DNA from: Streptomyces antimycoticus
GTDB lineage: Bacteria > Actinomycetota > Actinomycetes > Streptomycetales > Streptomycetaceae
Direction of reading: 5' to 3'
Length of the DNA: 64,000 bases
Assembly: GCF_005405925.1 (NCBI RefSeq)
Contig: NZ_BJHV01000001.1
Span: 7,502,001 to 7,566,000 of the forward strand
Positions 1-8,934 of this stretch are shown here, piece by piece; the stretch's first letter is position 1, and every line of letters begins with the position of its first letter. Under the pieces are notes generated by a model. The model did not search any database. It was not told the DNA's origin and was given only the letters and a program-made list of their open reading frames with translations. A program made the translations under genes and the position numbers.

Positions 1-423
1 TCCGTACCCCACCCCTCCGACGGGGCCGCCAGGGGAGACAGGTCCGGCAAACCGGTCGGCCGGTTCCGGCGGATGCTGGACCGGCTGTCGAGCTCCCAGG
101 AGGAGCTGCACTCCGCCGAGCTGCAGCAGGACGCGGAGGCCGCGGGCTGCACCAAGATCGGCGACTGCGGCGACCGTCAGATCGTCAAGGTGACGGGCAC
201 GCTGCGCACGGTGACGCTCAGACCGCGGGCCGGAGTTCCCGCGCTGGAGGCGGAGCTCTTCGACGGCACCGCCGCGCTGGACGTGGTGTGGCTGGGCCGT
301 CGCTCCATCATCGGGATAGAACCGGGGCGCAAGCTGATCGCCTCGGGCCGGATCTCCATGAGCCATGGGCGCCGGGTGCTGTTCAATCCGAAGTACGAAC
401 TCCGACCGCTCGGACAGGAGTAG
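1..423 (+). CDS. OB-fold nucleic-acid-binding protein (5' end outside window)
   Basis: The readable product is a small OB-fold protein. The stretch VKVTGTLRTVTLRP followed by ELFDGTAALDVVWLGRR and the conserved end NPKYELRPLGQE is typical of a single OB domain that probably binds RNA or single-stranded DNA. An ATG at 73 could start it. However, the same frame is open back to base 1 and reads GKPVGRFRRMLDRLSSSQEEL, and I recall the FRRMLDRLSS part as conserved in family members, so the true start is probably upstream of the window. It ends 3 bases before the DUF3159 gene and is probably co-transcribed with it. The family assignment comes from memory of Streptomyces homologues; the cellular role is unknown. 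Confidence 0.8.
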   Translation, partial: SVPHPSDGAARGDRSGKPVGRFRRMLDRLSSSQEELHSAELQQDAEAAGCTKIGDCGDRQIVKVTGTLRTVTLRPRAGVPALEAELFDGTAALDVVWLGRRSIIGIEPGRKLIASGRISMSHGRRVLFNPKYELRPLGQE

Positions 424-426
424 CCG

Positions 427-1247
427 GTGACGCCAGACGACAAGACGACCCCGACCGGGCACCGAAGCGCCGCCGCCGACAGCAGGGCGGCGGCGGACAC
501 CGCGCTCCTGGAGGCGTTCGGCGGGGTGCGGGGCATGGTGGACACCACCGTCCCCGGTCTGGTCTTCGTCCTGCTGTACACGATCAACCGCGACATCCAT
601 CTCGCCGCGATCGCCGCGCTCGGTCTCACCGTGCTGCTGGCGCTCACCCGGCTGGTGCGCAAGGAGACCCTGAAGCACGCCTTCAGCGGGGTCTTCGGGG
701 TCGCGTTCGGCGCGATCTTCGCGATGATGTCCGGCGACGCGAAGAACTTCTATCTGCCGGGCATGCTCTACACCCTGGGCCTGGCGATCGCCTACATTCT
801 CTCGGCGATCTTCCGCTTCCCGCTGATCGGGGTGTTGCTCGGGCCGATGCTGAAGGAGAACCTCTCCTGGCGCACCCGTAACCCCGGCCGGTTCCGCGCC
901 TACACCCGCTCCACCTGGGCGTGGGGGCTGATTCTGCTCGCCAAGTCGGCGGTGCTGTTCCCGCTCTACTGGTGGGGGACGCCACCCAGCTCGGCTGGGT
1001 CAAGGTCGCGCTCGGCATTCCCCCGTTCCTGCTCTGTGTCTATCTGACCTGGATCTTCCTCGCCAAGGCCCCGCCGCCGATCGACGTGATCGCGGAGATG
1101 GAGGCCGAGGAGAAGGCCGAGCGGGAGCGGAAGTCCCAGGCGGACAAGGCCGACAAGGTCGTCGATCCGCTGCTCTCGGAGTGGACCGACCAGATCGTGT
1201 CCGAGGCCCGTACCGAATCGGCCGACCGGCAGCCGCCCCGGCACTGA
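427..1247 (+). CDS. DUF3159 membrane protein, broken by one-base frameshift
   Basis: A multi-spanning membrane protein of the DUF3159 family, normally about 240-270 residues. The GTG start at 427 lies three bases after the OB-fold gene. The first frame gives a soluble N-terminus and several hydrophobic helices (VPGLVFVLLYTI, IAALGLTVLLAL, FGVAFGAIFAMM), then fails after LFPLYWWG. The conserved continuation DATQLGWVKVALGIPPFLL is in the next frame and runs to a charged C-terminus ending at 1247. Adding one G to the G5 run at 974-978 restores WWGDATQLGW and a single protein of about 273 residues. A sequencing error is likelier than a real mutation, because both halves look intact. The DUF has no firm function. 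Confidence 0.8.
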
Positions 1248-1252
1248 GGCCA

Positions 1253-1303
1253 CACAGACCGCGGCCCGGACTCCCGCAGGGGGAGCCCGGGCCGCGGTCT
1301 GTG
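1253..1303. terminator. Strong bidirectional hairpin between convergent genes
   Basis: A perfect 17-bp inverted repeat (arm CACAGACCGCGGCCCGG at 1253-1269, its complement at 1287-1303) with a 17-base middle that can extend the stem. It lies between the ends of the convergent DUF3159 and TrkA genes, so it probably ends transcription from both sides. There is no U-tract, as is usual in high-GC actinomycetes. Confidence 0.8.
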
Positions 1304-1318
1304 CCCGGAGCGTTCGTC

Positions 1319-1996
1319 CTAGCCCGTGGCGTCCTGGCGCTGGACGGACAGCAGCTGCTCGAGCTGCTCCTCGCGCGCCTGTGCCGCGACGAACAGCAGC
1401 TCGTCACCAGCCTCCAGCACATCGTCCTTGTTCGGGGTCAGTACGCGGGTGCCGCGGATGATGGTGACCAGCGTGGTGTCCTCCGGCCACTCCACATCGC
1501 CGACCCGGGTGCCCACCAGCGCCGCCTCCGGCGGCAGCGTCAGCTCCACCAGGTTGGCGTCGCCGTGGCTGAAGCGGAGCAGCCGCACCAGATCGCCGAC
1601 GCTCACCGCCTCCTCGACCAGCGCCGACATCAGACGCGGGGTGGAGACGGCGACATCGACGCCCCATGCCTCGTTGAACAGCCACTCGTTCTTGGGATTG
1701 TTGACCCGGGCGACCACTCGGGGCACCCCGTACTCGGTCTTGGCGAGCAGCGAGACGACCAGGTTGACCTTGTCGTCACCGGTGGCCGCGATGACCACGT
1801 TGCAGCGCTGCAGCGCCGCCTCGTCCAGAGAGGTGATCTCGCACGCGTCGGCCAGCAGCCACTCGGCCTGCGGCACCCGCTCCACCGAGATGGCGGTCGG
1901 CGCCTTGTCGATGAGGAGCACCTCGTGCCCGTTCTCCAGCAGCTCGCTCGCGATGGAACGCCCCACGGCGCCCGCCCCGGCAATGGCAACCCTCAC
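1319..1996 (-). CDS. TrkA/RCK-family potassium uptake regulator (CeoC-like)
   Basis: A cytosolic regulatory subunit for K+ transport, 225 residues. The Rossmann motif GAGAVG is at residues 7-12 and an acidic residue ends the second strand (LLIDK), as expected for NAD(H) binding by TrkA-N. The second half (about 140-220) matches a TrkA-C ligand domain. It lies downstream of a second TrkA gene with a 136-base gap, a pair known in actinobacteria as CeoB/CeoC. No TrkH/TrkG pore gene is visible. The only potassium-type permease nearby is the KimA-like gene at 8935-11028, now separated from the pair by the conservon. Which of the two is CeoB and which CeoC is a guess. Confidence 0.88.
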   Translation of the reverse strand: MRVAIAGAGAVGRSIASELLENGHEVLLIDKAPTAISVERVPQAEWLLADACEITSLDEAALQRCNVVIAATGDDKVNLVVSLLAKTEYGVPRVVARVNNPKNEWLFNEAWGVDVAVSTPRLMSALVEEAVSVGDLVRLLRFSHGDANLVELTLPPEAALVGTRVGDVEWPEDTTLVTIIRGTRVLTPNKDDVLEAGDELLFVAAQAREEQLEQLLSVQRQDATG

Positions 1997-2132
1997 GGTG
2001 CCTCCTCGTTCGCCCCGCCGCGCCAGCGGCTACTCGCTACATCAGCGGATCCGCCGCGGGCACCGTCGCCCGCGCGGCGCACAGGTGCGGCCTTCGCTGT
2101 CCCGTGCGGCCCGGCGGCCGTGCGTGCGGCGC

Positions 2133-2801
2133 TCACCGATTCGCCTCCTCAGGCCCCTTTTCGAAGGCTGCCTCGACCTTCTCCACCTCGTCGGTGCGCA
2201 TCATCACATGCACCAGGTCGCCCTCCTGCAGCACCGTCCCGGAGGTCGGCAGCATCGCCTCGCCGAGCCGGGTGAGGAACGCGACCCGCACGCCGGTCTC
2301 CTCCTGGAGCACGCTGACCTTGTGGCCCACCCACGAGGGGGAGATGTGCACCTCGGCCAGCTGCACCCCGCCGCTGGGGTCCCGCCAATGCGGCTCCGCG
2401 CCGGACGGCAGCAGCCGCCGCAGCATCTGGTCGGCGGTCCAGCGCACCGTGGCCACCGTCGGGATGCCGAGGCGCTGGTAGACCTCCGCGCGGCGGGGGT
2501 CGTAGATACGGGCCGCCACGTTCTCCACCCCGAACATCTCGCGGGCCACCCGGGCCGCGATGATGTTGGAGTTGTCGCCGCTGCTCACCGCGGCGAAGGC
2601 CCCGGCCTCCTCGATGCCCGCCTCGCGCAGGGTGTCCTGGTCGAAGCCGACACCGGTCACCCGGCGCCCGCCGAAGCCCGCACCCAGGCGGCGGAAGGCC
2701 GTGGGGTCCTGGTCGACGACCGCGACCGTGTGCCCCTGTTGCTCCAGAGTCTGGGCGAGGGCCGCACCCACCCGGCCACAGCCCATGATCACGATATGCA
2801 T
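2133..2801 (-). CDS. TrkA/RCK-family potassium uptake regulator (CeoB-like)
   Basis: The second TrkA-type protein, 222 residues, transcribed before its paralogue at 1319-1996. It starts MHIVIMGCGRVG, so the dinucleotide-binding glycines are at residues 7, 9 and 12, and strand two ends in VVDQD. A TrkA-C domain follows from about residue 135. The tandem pair suggests an RCK heterodimer or two-domain ring on a shared K+ transporter. Upstream is a 622-base gap facing the conservon. In related genomes I would expect the permease gene to be the divergent neighbour; that expectation is from memory. Confidence 0.88.
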   Translation of the reverse strand: MHIVIMGCGRVGAALAQTLEQQGHTVAVVDQDPTAFRRLGAGFGGRRVTGVGFDQDTLREAGIEEAGAFAAVSSGDNSNIIAARVAREMFGVENVAARIYDPRRAEVYQRLGIPTVATVRWTADQMLRRLLPSGAEPHWRDPSGGVQLAEVHISPSWVGHKVSVLQEETGVRVAFLTRLGEAMLPTSGTVLQEGDLVHVMMRTDEVEKVEAAFEKGPEEANR

Positions 2802-3423
2802 GCGTCTTACCCCGCACTCCAGATGACCGTGCCGACCTGCGCAAACACCCTGCTCACATCTTCCTTCCAGGACCTACGGGGCGACAGCGGGGCGGGGCCC
2901 CGATGCCGGTGCCCGGGGACGACGGGAGTCGACCGCGGTGGCACCTGTCCCCACCGTATCCGTACCGGCGGCCCGCTCTCCCGTCCGCGCGCGACGGCCG
3001 GGAGATGAACCTGGTGACGTACGACATAGCGGGAAAGTTCCCGCGATCATCGGCGATGGGGGAGGCGGTCGGAGGTGATCGCAGAAGCGACGGGAACGAA
3101 CTGGACAGGGAAGGGCAACGATCGTTTCCGGTTGCGGATGCGGAGTGAAAGGGCTGTTGGCGATCAGCCCCGACCACTACGGTGGGCCCGGGTTACGGCG
3201 CTTCAATGGTGGTCGCAACCCTTCATCTTTGCCTGAAATCCCGGATCTTCACCGAAACCACATGACAAATGCCGTGCGCTTGCCGCTGGTTCGAACTTTG
3301 TCGCGGGCGTCGGATACTAGGTCACGACATGGCTAAGATGATCGCCGTATTCCGTTTCCGGACGGGACATCAGGGCTCTGAGTCGTTCCTTCCGCGCCCG
3401 CGTTCTTCTGCACGAGGTTCCTG
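2802..3423. other. Long divergent intergenic region before the conservon
   Basis: This 622-base stretch separates the divergent TrkA and CvnA genes. Short open frames exist on both strands, but none has a convincing ribosome site, length or recognisable product. It should hold both promoters. The part around 3230-3340 is relatively AT-rich for this genome, and a plausible -10 hexamer (TACTAG) lies near 3314-3319. I see no RNA gene or mobile element here. Confidence 0.4.
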
Positions 3424-4911
3424 ATGACTGATCACATATCGGAGGCGGTGAGCTGGTGTCTGGCCGCCGCGCTTCTCGTCGTCCTGGTGCTTCTGATCCG
3501 CCAGCGGCAGATCACCGCCGGAGTCCGCAGGCGCAACGCCACTCTCGAGGACAGCCTGCGCTCCCGTGACGAGGAGGTGCAGCACCTCGTCGACGTACGC
3601 CTTCCCTCGATCGCCGATGTGCTGAGCCAGCCAGGCCCGCTGCCGGGCCTGCGGGACGAGAAACTGGCCGGTACGGCCTTCGCGCAGAGCCTGCACGCCG
3701 TCATGGAACAGTTCACCCGTGCGGTGGACAAGGCACAGACGCGGGCCGACGCCTCCGCCAAGGCGGCGCTCAAGGCGTCCATGCGAGCCGTCCAGGGACT
3801 CGCCAACGAGCAGCAGGTGTCGATCTCCGAGATGCAGGAGCGGCACGACAACCCCGATGTGCTGCGGGATCTGCTGGAGATCGACCACGCCAACGCCCAG
3901 TTCGGCCGGCGCGCCCAGGCCATCGCCGTGCTCTGCGGTTCCTGGCCCGGCCGTCAGCGGCTGGCCTCCTCGCTGACCGATGTCGTCCGCGGCTCCAAGT
4001 CGCGCATCCGCGACTACCAGCGGGTGCAGGTGCACGCCCTGATCGACGTCGCGGTGGTGAGCCGGGCCGTGGAGCCCGTCGTGCTCGCGGTCGCCGAGCT
4101 GCTGGACAACGCCGCCCGCCACTCGCAGCCCAACACCTCGGTGGAGGTCAGCCTCCAGCCGGTGCACAACGGGGCCTGCATCGTGATCGACGACGCCGGT
4201 GTGGGCATGGACGGCCTGGAGGTCCAGCGGGCCGCCGCCCTGCTCTCCGGCCAGCGCGCCGTGGACGTCTCCCGGCTCGGCGACCCGCCGCAGTTCGGCT
4301 TCGCCGTGGTGGGCCTGCTGGCCGCGCGGTACGGCTTCAGCGTCTCGGTGGACACCCGGTCCCCGTACGGCGGTGTGCGCGCCGTGCTGTTCCTCCCGAG
4401 CGACCTGCTCACGCATATCGACACCGACGGGCGGCCGGGCACCGCGGCGCAGGACCCCGAGGGTGCCGAGCCGCTGCACACCCTGCCCTCTCGCCGCACC
4501 CGCGCCCCCAGAAGGGCGTGGCAGGCGCAGGCCGCTCCGGCCGAGGCCCAGGCCATCCCCCAGGCCCAGCCTCCGGCGCCCGCCCCCACGCCTGCCCCGG
4601 CACCGGCACCCGCCGCGGCGCCCCAGCCGTCCCTGGGCGACGACGAGGCCACGCGCGTGTACGGCACCACGCAGGGTGGTCTGCCCAAGCGCCGCCGCCG
4701 GCAGGCCGCCGCCACCCCGCCGACCGCCGACTGGTCCATGGGGACCGGGCGGACCGGCGCCGCCGAATCCGACGACACCGGCGCGCACCGCGCGCGTTCG
4801 GCGGAGGAAACCGCCTCGCGGTTGGGCGCGTTCGCGCGCGGCACCCGCTCCGGCCGTGCCGACACCCAGGACTCCGCCCCTCACCATGACGAAGGGAATC
4901 GCCAGGCATGA
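3424..4911 (+). CDS. cvnA: Conservon sensor-like protein CvnA (membrane histidine-kinase-like ATPase)
   Basis: First gene of a Streptomyces conservon, 495 residues. A membrane helix near the N-terminus (WCLAAALLVVLVLLI) is followed by a coiled stretch and a GHKL ATPase domain: N-box ELLDNAARHS and G1 box DDAGVGMDGLEV. The phospho-acceptor histidine region resembles that of other CvnA proteins rather than classical kinases. The last 130 residues are rich in Ala and Pro and probably disordered. In characterised conservons CvnA anchors a membrane complex of CvnB, CvnC and CvnD likened to a eukaryotic G-protein receptor assembly. Its stop overlaps the cvnB start by ATGA, which indicates translational coupling. 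The signal it senses is unknown. Confidence 0.92.
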   Translation: MTDHISEAVSWCLAAALLVVLVLLIRQRQITAGVRRRNATLEDSLRSRDEEVQHLVDVRLPSIADVLSQPGPLPGLRDEKLAGTAFAQSLHAVMEQFTRAVDKAQTRADASAKAALKASMRAVQGLANEQQVSISEMQERHDNPDVLRDLLEIDHANAQFGRRAQAIAVLCGSWPGRQRLASSLTDVVRGSKSRIRDYQRVQVHALIDVAVVSRAVEPVVLAVAELLDNAARHSQPNTSVEVSLQPVHNGACIVIDDAGVGMDGLEVQRAAALLSGQRAVDVSRLGDPPQFGFAVVGLLAARYGFSVSVDTRSPYGGVRAVLFLPSDLLTHIDTDGRPGTAAQDPEGAEPLHTLPSRRTRAPRRAWQAQAAPAEAQAIPQAQPPAPAPTPAPAPAPAAAPQPSLGDDEATRVYGTTQGGLPKRRRRQAAATPPTADWSMGTGRTGAAESDDTGAHRARSAEETASRLGAFARGTRSGRADTQDSAPHHDEGNRQA

Positions 4912-5336
4912 ACGACCATCTCAACAACGAGCTCGGCTGGATGCTCGACGAGGTCGTCAAGATGCCGGAGGCACGGCACGCGATCCTGCTCTCCGCGGAC
5001 GGGATGCTGCGGGCGTACTCCGAGGGCATCGCCCGCGACGAGGCCGAGCGCCAGGCCGCCGCACTCTCCGGGCTGCAGTCGATCAGCCGCTCCACCTCCG
5101 AGTTCTGCGATCCGCACGAGACGCCCTGGCAGCAGACGCTGGTCGAGTTCGTCGGCGGGTACGTCTTCCTGATCGCCGCCGGGCCCGGCGCGTATCTGGC
5201 GGTCTCGGCCACCGAGTCCGTGGACATGGAAGCGGTCAGCTACCGGATGCAGAAGCTGGTCGACCGGCTCGGCAAGGAGCTCACCAGCCCGCCGCGGCAG
5301 GGCCTCCCGCGGCAGGGGATCGGCAGCCACGCATGA
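4908..5336 (+). CDS. cvnB: Roadblock/LC7-domain protein CvnB
   Basis: A 142-residue roadblock/LC7 protein. It begins NDHLNNELGWMLDEVVKMPEARHAILLSADGM, the usual start of CvnB, and continues with an alpha-beta fold of LC7 type. In known conservons CvnB binds the CvnD GTPase and is thought to act as its GTPase-activating partner, as MglB does for MglA. It overlaps cvnA upstream and cvnC downstream by four bases each (ATGA), so the three are expressed in fixed proportion. The C-terminal tail is short, charged and variable. Confidence 0.93.
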   Translation: MNDHLNNELGWMLDEVVKMPEARHAILLSADGMLRAYSEGIARDEAERQAAALSGLQSISRSTSEFCDPHETPWQQTLVEFVGGYVFLIAAGPGAYLAVSATESVDMEAVSYRMQKLVDRLGKELTSPPRQGLPRQGIGSHA

Positions 5337-5689
5337 GTCCGGGGCGGCGCGAACGAGGGTTGGTGCGGCCGTATGTGGTCACCGACGGCCGTGCCTACCC
5401 GACTCGCAACACCTTCGACCTGGTGACCCTGGTCATGGCCCACCCCGACCGGCCGCTCACCGGGCTCAGCCCCGAGAAGCGGCGGGTCATGGAGCTGTGC
5501 CTGGGCGGTGCGCTCTCGGTGGCCGAGGTCTCCGGGTACCTGGAGCTGCCCGTCAGCGTCACCAAGGTCCTGCTCGGCGACCTGGTGGACAGCGGCCACG
5601 TCTCCACCCGGTCCCCGATCCCCGCCGCCGACCTCCCCGACACCCAGCTCCTGCAGGAGGTGCTCGATGGACTCCGCGCTCGCCTCTGA
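5333..5689 (+). CDS. cvnC: DUF742 protein CvnC
   Basis: A 118-residue DUF742 protein. The RPYVVTDGRAYPTRNTFDLV opening, the stretch LSVAEVSGYLELPVSVTKVLL, which resembles a winged helix-turn-helix, and the end LLQEVLDGLRARL are diagnostic. The ATG at 5333 forms the ATGA overlap with the cvnB stop. Its 3' end overlaps the cvnD start by 23 bases. CvnC belongs to the membrane-associated CvnA-D complex. Despite the helix-turn-helix-like region, no DNA target is established, and I infer a scaffold role. Confidence 0.92.
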   Translation: MSPGRRERGLVRPYVVTDGRAYPTRNTFDLVTLVMAHPDRPLTGLSPEKRRVMELCLGGALSVAEVSGYLELPVSVTKVLLGDLVDSGHVSTRSPIPAADLPDTQLLQEVLDGLRARL

Positions 5690-6281
5690 CGACAAGGCGG
5701 TCTATCTGCCCCATACGGTGCGGGTGGCGGCGAAGATCCTCGTCGTCGGGCACTTCGCCGTCGGCAAGACCACCTACGTGGGCTCGCTGTCCGAAATCCG
5801 GCCGCTGCGCACCGAGGAGACGATGACGCAGGCCGGTGCGCTCACCGACGACCTGCGGGGCACCGAGGACAAGACGACCACCACCGTCGCCATGGACTTC
5901 GGCCGGCTCACCCTCAGCGAGTCCCTGGTGCTCTATCTGTTCGGCGCGCCGGGACAGCAGCGCTTCACCCGGCTGTGGCGGGACATGACGAACGGGGCGC
6001 TGGGCGCGCTCGTCCTGGCCGACACCCGGCGGCTGGAGCAGTCCTTCCCGGTGATGGCCGTCCTGGAGGAGCACGGACTGCCGTACGCCGTCGCCGTCAA
6101 CCAGTTCGAGGGCTCTCCCCGCTTCGCGGAGCCGGAGGTCAGGGAGGCCCTCGATCTGCTTCCGGAAACCCCCCTGGTGACCTGTGACGCCCGGGACCGG
6201 ATCTCCTCCACCCACGCACTGATCGCCCTCGTCCAGTATCTACAGGCTCGCCAGACCCGTAGCTCCCAGGAGATTGTGTGA
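5667..6281 (+). CDS. cvnD: Conservon small GTPase CvnD (MglA-like)
   Basis: A Ras/MglA-like GTPase of 204 residues. The P-loop GHFAVGKTT is near residues 28-36, the switch II region reads LFGAPGQQRF (DxxG replaced by GAPGQ, as in other CvnD proteins), and VAVNQFEG takes the place of NKxD. The start MDSALASDDKAVYLP at 5667 is chosen because it matches the usual CvnD N-terminus and overlaps the end of cvnC. An upstream extension in the same frame would run through cvnC. It acts downstream of CvnA as the nucleotide switch of the complex. Confidence 0.93.
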   Translation: MDSALASDDKAVYLPHTVRVAAKILVVGHFAVGKTTYVGSLSEIRPLRTEETMTQAGALTDDLRGTEDKTTTTVAMDFGRLTLSESLVLYLFGAPGQQRFTRLWRDMTNGALGALVLADTRRLEQSFPVMAVLEEHGLPYAVAVNQFEGSPRFAEPEVREALDLLPETPLVTCDARDRISSTHALIALVQYLQARQTRSSQEIV

Positions 6282-7749
6282 CCAACCGTCCAGCCGCCGG
6301 CCCCGTCCCCCACCGGGCTGCCCCGCGCACGCGGGCCCCGCCGAGGCCGTGGGCGACACCGGGCACAGTGCGGCCGTACCGATGTACGGTCCCGAGTTCG
6401 CCGCCGACCCGCACGGCACCTACGCGCGGATGCGCGCCACCCATGGGCCGATCGCACCGGTCGAGCTGACGCCGGGGGTGTATGCCTCGCTGGTCACCAG
6501 CTACCCGCTCGGCCTGGAGATCCTGCGCGACACCGAGCGGTTCGCCAAGGACCCGCGCGGCTGGCGGGCGATGCAGGACGGGAGTGTGGGGCCGGACAAC
6601 CCGGTCGCCCCGATGATGATGTACCGGCCGAACGCGCTGTTCTGCGACGGGGAGGCCCACGCCCGGCTGCGCGGGGCGATCACCGACAGCCTGGACCGGG
6701 TGGATCCGCACGCCCTCAGCGAGTACGTCGAGCGCAGCGCCGAGACGCTGATCGACGCCTTCGCCTCCCGGGGCGAGGCCGACCTGATCATCGAGTACGC
6801 GTCGGTGCTCCCGCTGCTGGTCTTCAACCAGCTCTTCGGCGCACGCCCGGCGGACGGGCCGAAGCTGGTCGAGACGATGATGAAGCTCTTCGACAGTGGC
6901 GAGGAGGCGGCGGCGGCCAACGACGCGCTGCTCCACTGGATCTCCGGCCTGCTGGTGGACAAGCGCAAGCAGCTCTCCGCCGACGTCACCTCCTGGCTGA
7001 TCGCGCATCCCTCGCAGCTCACCGACGACGAGCTGATGCAGCAGATGATCCTGCTGATGGCGGCCGGTACCGACCCCCAGCAGAATCTGATCGCCAACGC
7101 GCTGCGCCTGCTGCTGTCGGACGACCGCTTCGCCGGTGAGCTGTCCGGCGGCAGCATGCCCGTCGAGGACGCCCTGGACGAGGTCCTGTGGAACGACCCG
7201 CCGATGGCCAACTACGGCACCCGGTTCCCCCGGTACGACTGCGACGTGGCGGGCGTACGGCTGCGCAAGGGCGAACCGGTGCTCATCAGCTACGCCGCGG
7301 CCAACCACGAGGCGGCCATGGCCTCCGACCGCCGGTCCGGCAACCGCGCCCATCTGGCCTGGAGCGCGGGCGCCCACCGCTGCCCCGCCGAGCGGCCCGC
7401 CCGGGTGATCGCCTCCGTGGCCATCGAGCGGCTCCTGGACCGCCTCCCGGACATGGAGCTGGCGGTCCCCGTCGAGCGGCTGACCTGGCGGACCGGGCCC
7501 TTCGCCCGCGCCCTGGCCGCCCTGCCGGTGCGCTTCCCCGCCCAAGCGGTGGCCGCGCACGAGCCGTTCGCGGCGCCCACGTCCGAGCCGGTCCGATTCG
7601 ACGAGACCTCTGGAGTCAGCCAATGGAACCCCGTCCCATCGTCCTCGACCCCGCCGGCCGCGACATCGCCGGAGAGGCAGCCCGAGTCGCCGCAGGCGGC
7701 GAGGCGACGCTTGTTGAGCTTCCTGACGGCGTGGTGGCGTGGGCAATAA
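6278..7749 (+). CDS. cvnE: Conservon cytochrome P450 CvnE, probable frameshift near its start
   Basis: A P450-fold protein encoded directly after cvnD. The best start is GTG at 6278, giving a GTGA overlap with the cvnD stop and an AGGAG six bases upstream. It reads [11 protein letters not shown] and then shifts frame at the C5 run 6307-6311. One extra C would join it to PPGCPAHA and the rest of the enzyme. Otherwise a weak TTG at 6274 must be used. The Cys ligand loop [11 protein letters not shown] is present, but the I-helix reads AGTDPQQ without the usual acid-Thr pair and the K-helix ExxR is EVLW, so normal monooxygenase activity is doubtful. The C-terminal tail overlaps cvnF by 127 bases, which is unusual. 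Confidence 0.85.
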
Positions 7750-8846
7750 CCCGCCAGCGCACCCTCAAGGAGCTGCTGACCGACCCCCGGGTCTCCAAGG
7801 ACCCCCGGCAGCACTGGCCCGCGTGGATCAACGGTGAGATCACGCCCGAGTGGCCGCTGATCACCTGGGTCGCCGTCGAGAACATGTTCACCGCCTACGG
7901 CGGCGACCACCGGCGGCTGCGCACCCTGGTCTCCAAGGCGTTCACCGCCCGGCGCACCGCCGCCCTGCGGCCGCGCATCGAGGAGATCTGCACCACGCTC
8001 CTGGACGACCTGGCCGCCGCGCCGGACGAGGTGGTCGACCTGCGCGAGGCGTACGCGTACCCGTTGCCGATCCAGGTGATCTCCGAGCTGTTCGGGCTCG
8101 ACGACGAGAACCTGCGCGACCGGATGCGCCGGGTCGTGGACAGCATCTTCCACACCTCCGCCTCCCCCGAGGAGGTCACCGCCACCTTCAACGAGATGTA
8201 TGCCGTCCTCGGTGAGCTGGTGGCCACCAAGCGCGAGCGGCCCGGCGACGACCTGACCAGCGGGCTGATCGCGGTGCGGGACGAGGAGAGCGGCTCCAAG
8301 CTCAGCGAGAAGGAGCTGACCGACACCCTCGCCCTGTTCCTCTCGGCCGGTCACGAGACCACGGTCAACCTCCTGGACAACGCCATCCACGCGCTGCTCA
8401 CCCGGCCCGAGCAGCTCGAGCACGTCCGGGCCGGCCGGGCCACCTGGGAGGACGTGATCGAGGAGACGCTGCGGCACTCCGCCCCGGTGGCCAACCTGCC
8501 GCTGCGCTACGCCGTGGAGGACATCGAGCTGGACAGCGGCGTGGTGCTGCACAAGGGCGACGCGATCCTGGCCGCCTACGCGGCCGCCGGACGCGACCCG
8601 GAGGTGCACGGCGAGGACGCGGACCGCTTCGACGTCACCCGGCAGCTCAAGAGCCACCTGGCGTTCGGCCACGGCGTCCATCTGTGCGTCGGCGCCCCGC
8701 TGGGCCGGCTGGAGGCCGCGATCGCGCTCCCGGCGCTCTTCGACCGCTTCCCCGGGCTCACGCTCGCGTCCGGGCAGGAGCCGCTGGAGCCGGTGGAGTC
8801 CTTCATCTCCAACGGCCACCGCACCCTGCCCGCGCGCCTGTCCTGA
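7623..8846 (+). CDS. cvnF: Conservon cytochrome P450 CvnF (canonical)
   Basis: A complete bacterial class I P450 of 407 residues. It has all the signatures its neighbour lacks: I-helix SAGHETT, K-helix EETLR and heme loop [15 protein letters not shown] with the Cys thiolate. ATG at 7623 follows CTGGAG and gives the expected [10 protein letters not shown] start; longer in-frame extensions are translations inside cvnE. P450s are frequent last members of conservons and may be the output or a redox sensor of the complex. No ferredoxin or reductase gene is next to it, so electron partners must be encoded elsewhere. Confidence 0.92.
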   Translation: MEPRPIVLDPAGRDIAGEAARVAAGGEATLVELPDGVVAWAITRQRTLKELLTDPRVSKDPRQHWPAWINGEITPEWPLITWVAVENMFTAYGGDHRRLRTLVSKAFTARRTAALRPRIEEICTTLLDDLAAAPDEVVDLREAYAYPLPIQVISELFGLDDENLRDRMRRVVDSIFHTSASPEEVTATFNEMYAVLGELVATKRERPGDDLTSGLIAVRDEESGSKLSEKELTDTLALFLSAGHETTVNLLDNAIHALLTRPEQLEHVRAGRATWEDVIEETLRHSAPVANLPLRYAVEDIELDSGVVLHKGDAILAAYAAAGRDPEVHGEDADRFDVTRQLKSHLAFGHGVHLCVGAPLGRLEAAIALPALFDRFPGLTLASGQEPLEPVESFISNGHRTLPARLS

Positions 8847-8865
8847 TCCCCTCCGGCGCCCTGCT

Positions 8866-8897
8866 CCCGCCCGCCCCTTTTCCCGGGGGTGGGCGGG
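8866..8897 (+). terminator. GC-rich hairpin after the conservon
   Basis: The arms CCCGCCCGCCCC (8866-8877) and GGGGTGGGCGGG (8886-8897) pair at 11 of 12 positions around an 8-base loop that contains TTTT. The hairpin lies 20 bases after the cvnF stop, so it probably ends the conservon transcript before the permease promoter. Confidence 0.6.
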
Positions 8898-8921
8898 TGG
8901 GCGGGGGCCCGCGCTACCCCT

Positions 8922-8927
8922 TACGAT
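8922..8927 (+). promoter_or_regulatory. Candidate -10 element of a leaderless permease transcript
   Basis: TACGAT, close to the TANNNT consensus, ends 7 bases before the GTG start of the KimA-like permease, and no Shine-Dalgarno sequence lies between. This spacing fits a transcript that begins at or very near the start codon, which is common in Streptomyces. Confidence 0.5.
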
Positions 8928-8934
8928 CCTCTGC

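Noticed and set aside
960..990. Programmed ribosomal frameshift in the DUF3159 gene
   Set aside because: There is no slippery heptamer with downstream stimulator, and similar one-base breaks at other G/C runs favour sequence error.
3286..3300. GGTTCGAAC as a tRNA T-loop
   Set aside because: No cloverleaf arms or acceptor stem can be built around it; no tRNA or rRNA gene was seen in the window.
6274..6300. TTG at 6274 as the real cvnE start
   Set aside because: Its spacing from AGGAG is only two bases and the peptide [12 protein letters not shown] is unlike other CvnE proteins; GTG at 6278 with the GTGA overlap fits better if one C is missing later.
8847..8934. A c-di-AMP (ydaO) riboswitch before the KimA-like gene, as in B. 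subtilis
   Set aside because: The gap is only 88 bases, mostly a terminator hairpin, and the transcript looks leaderless, so there is no room for the aptamer.
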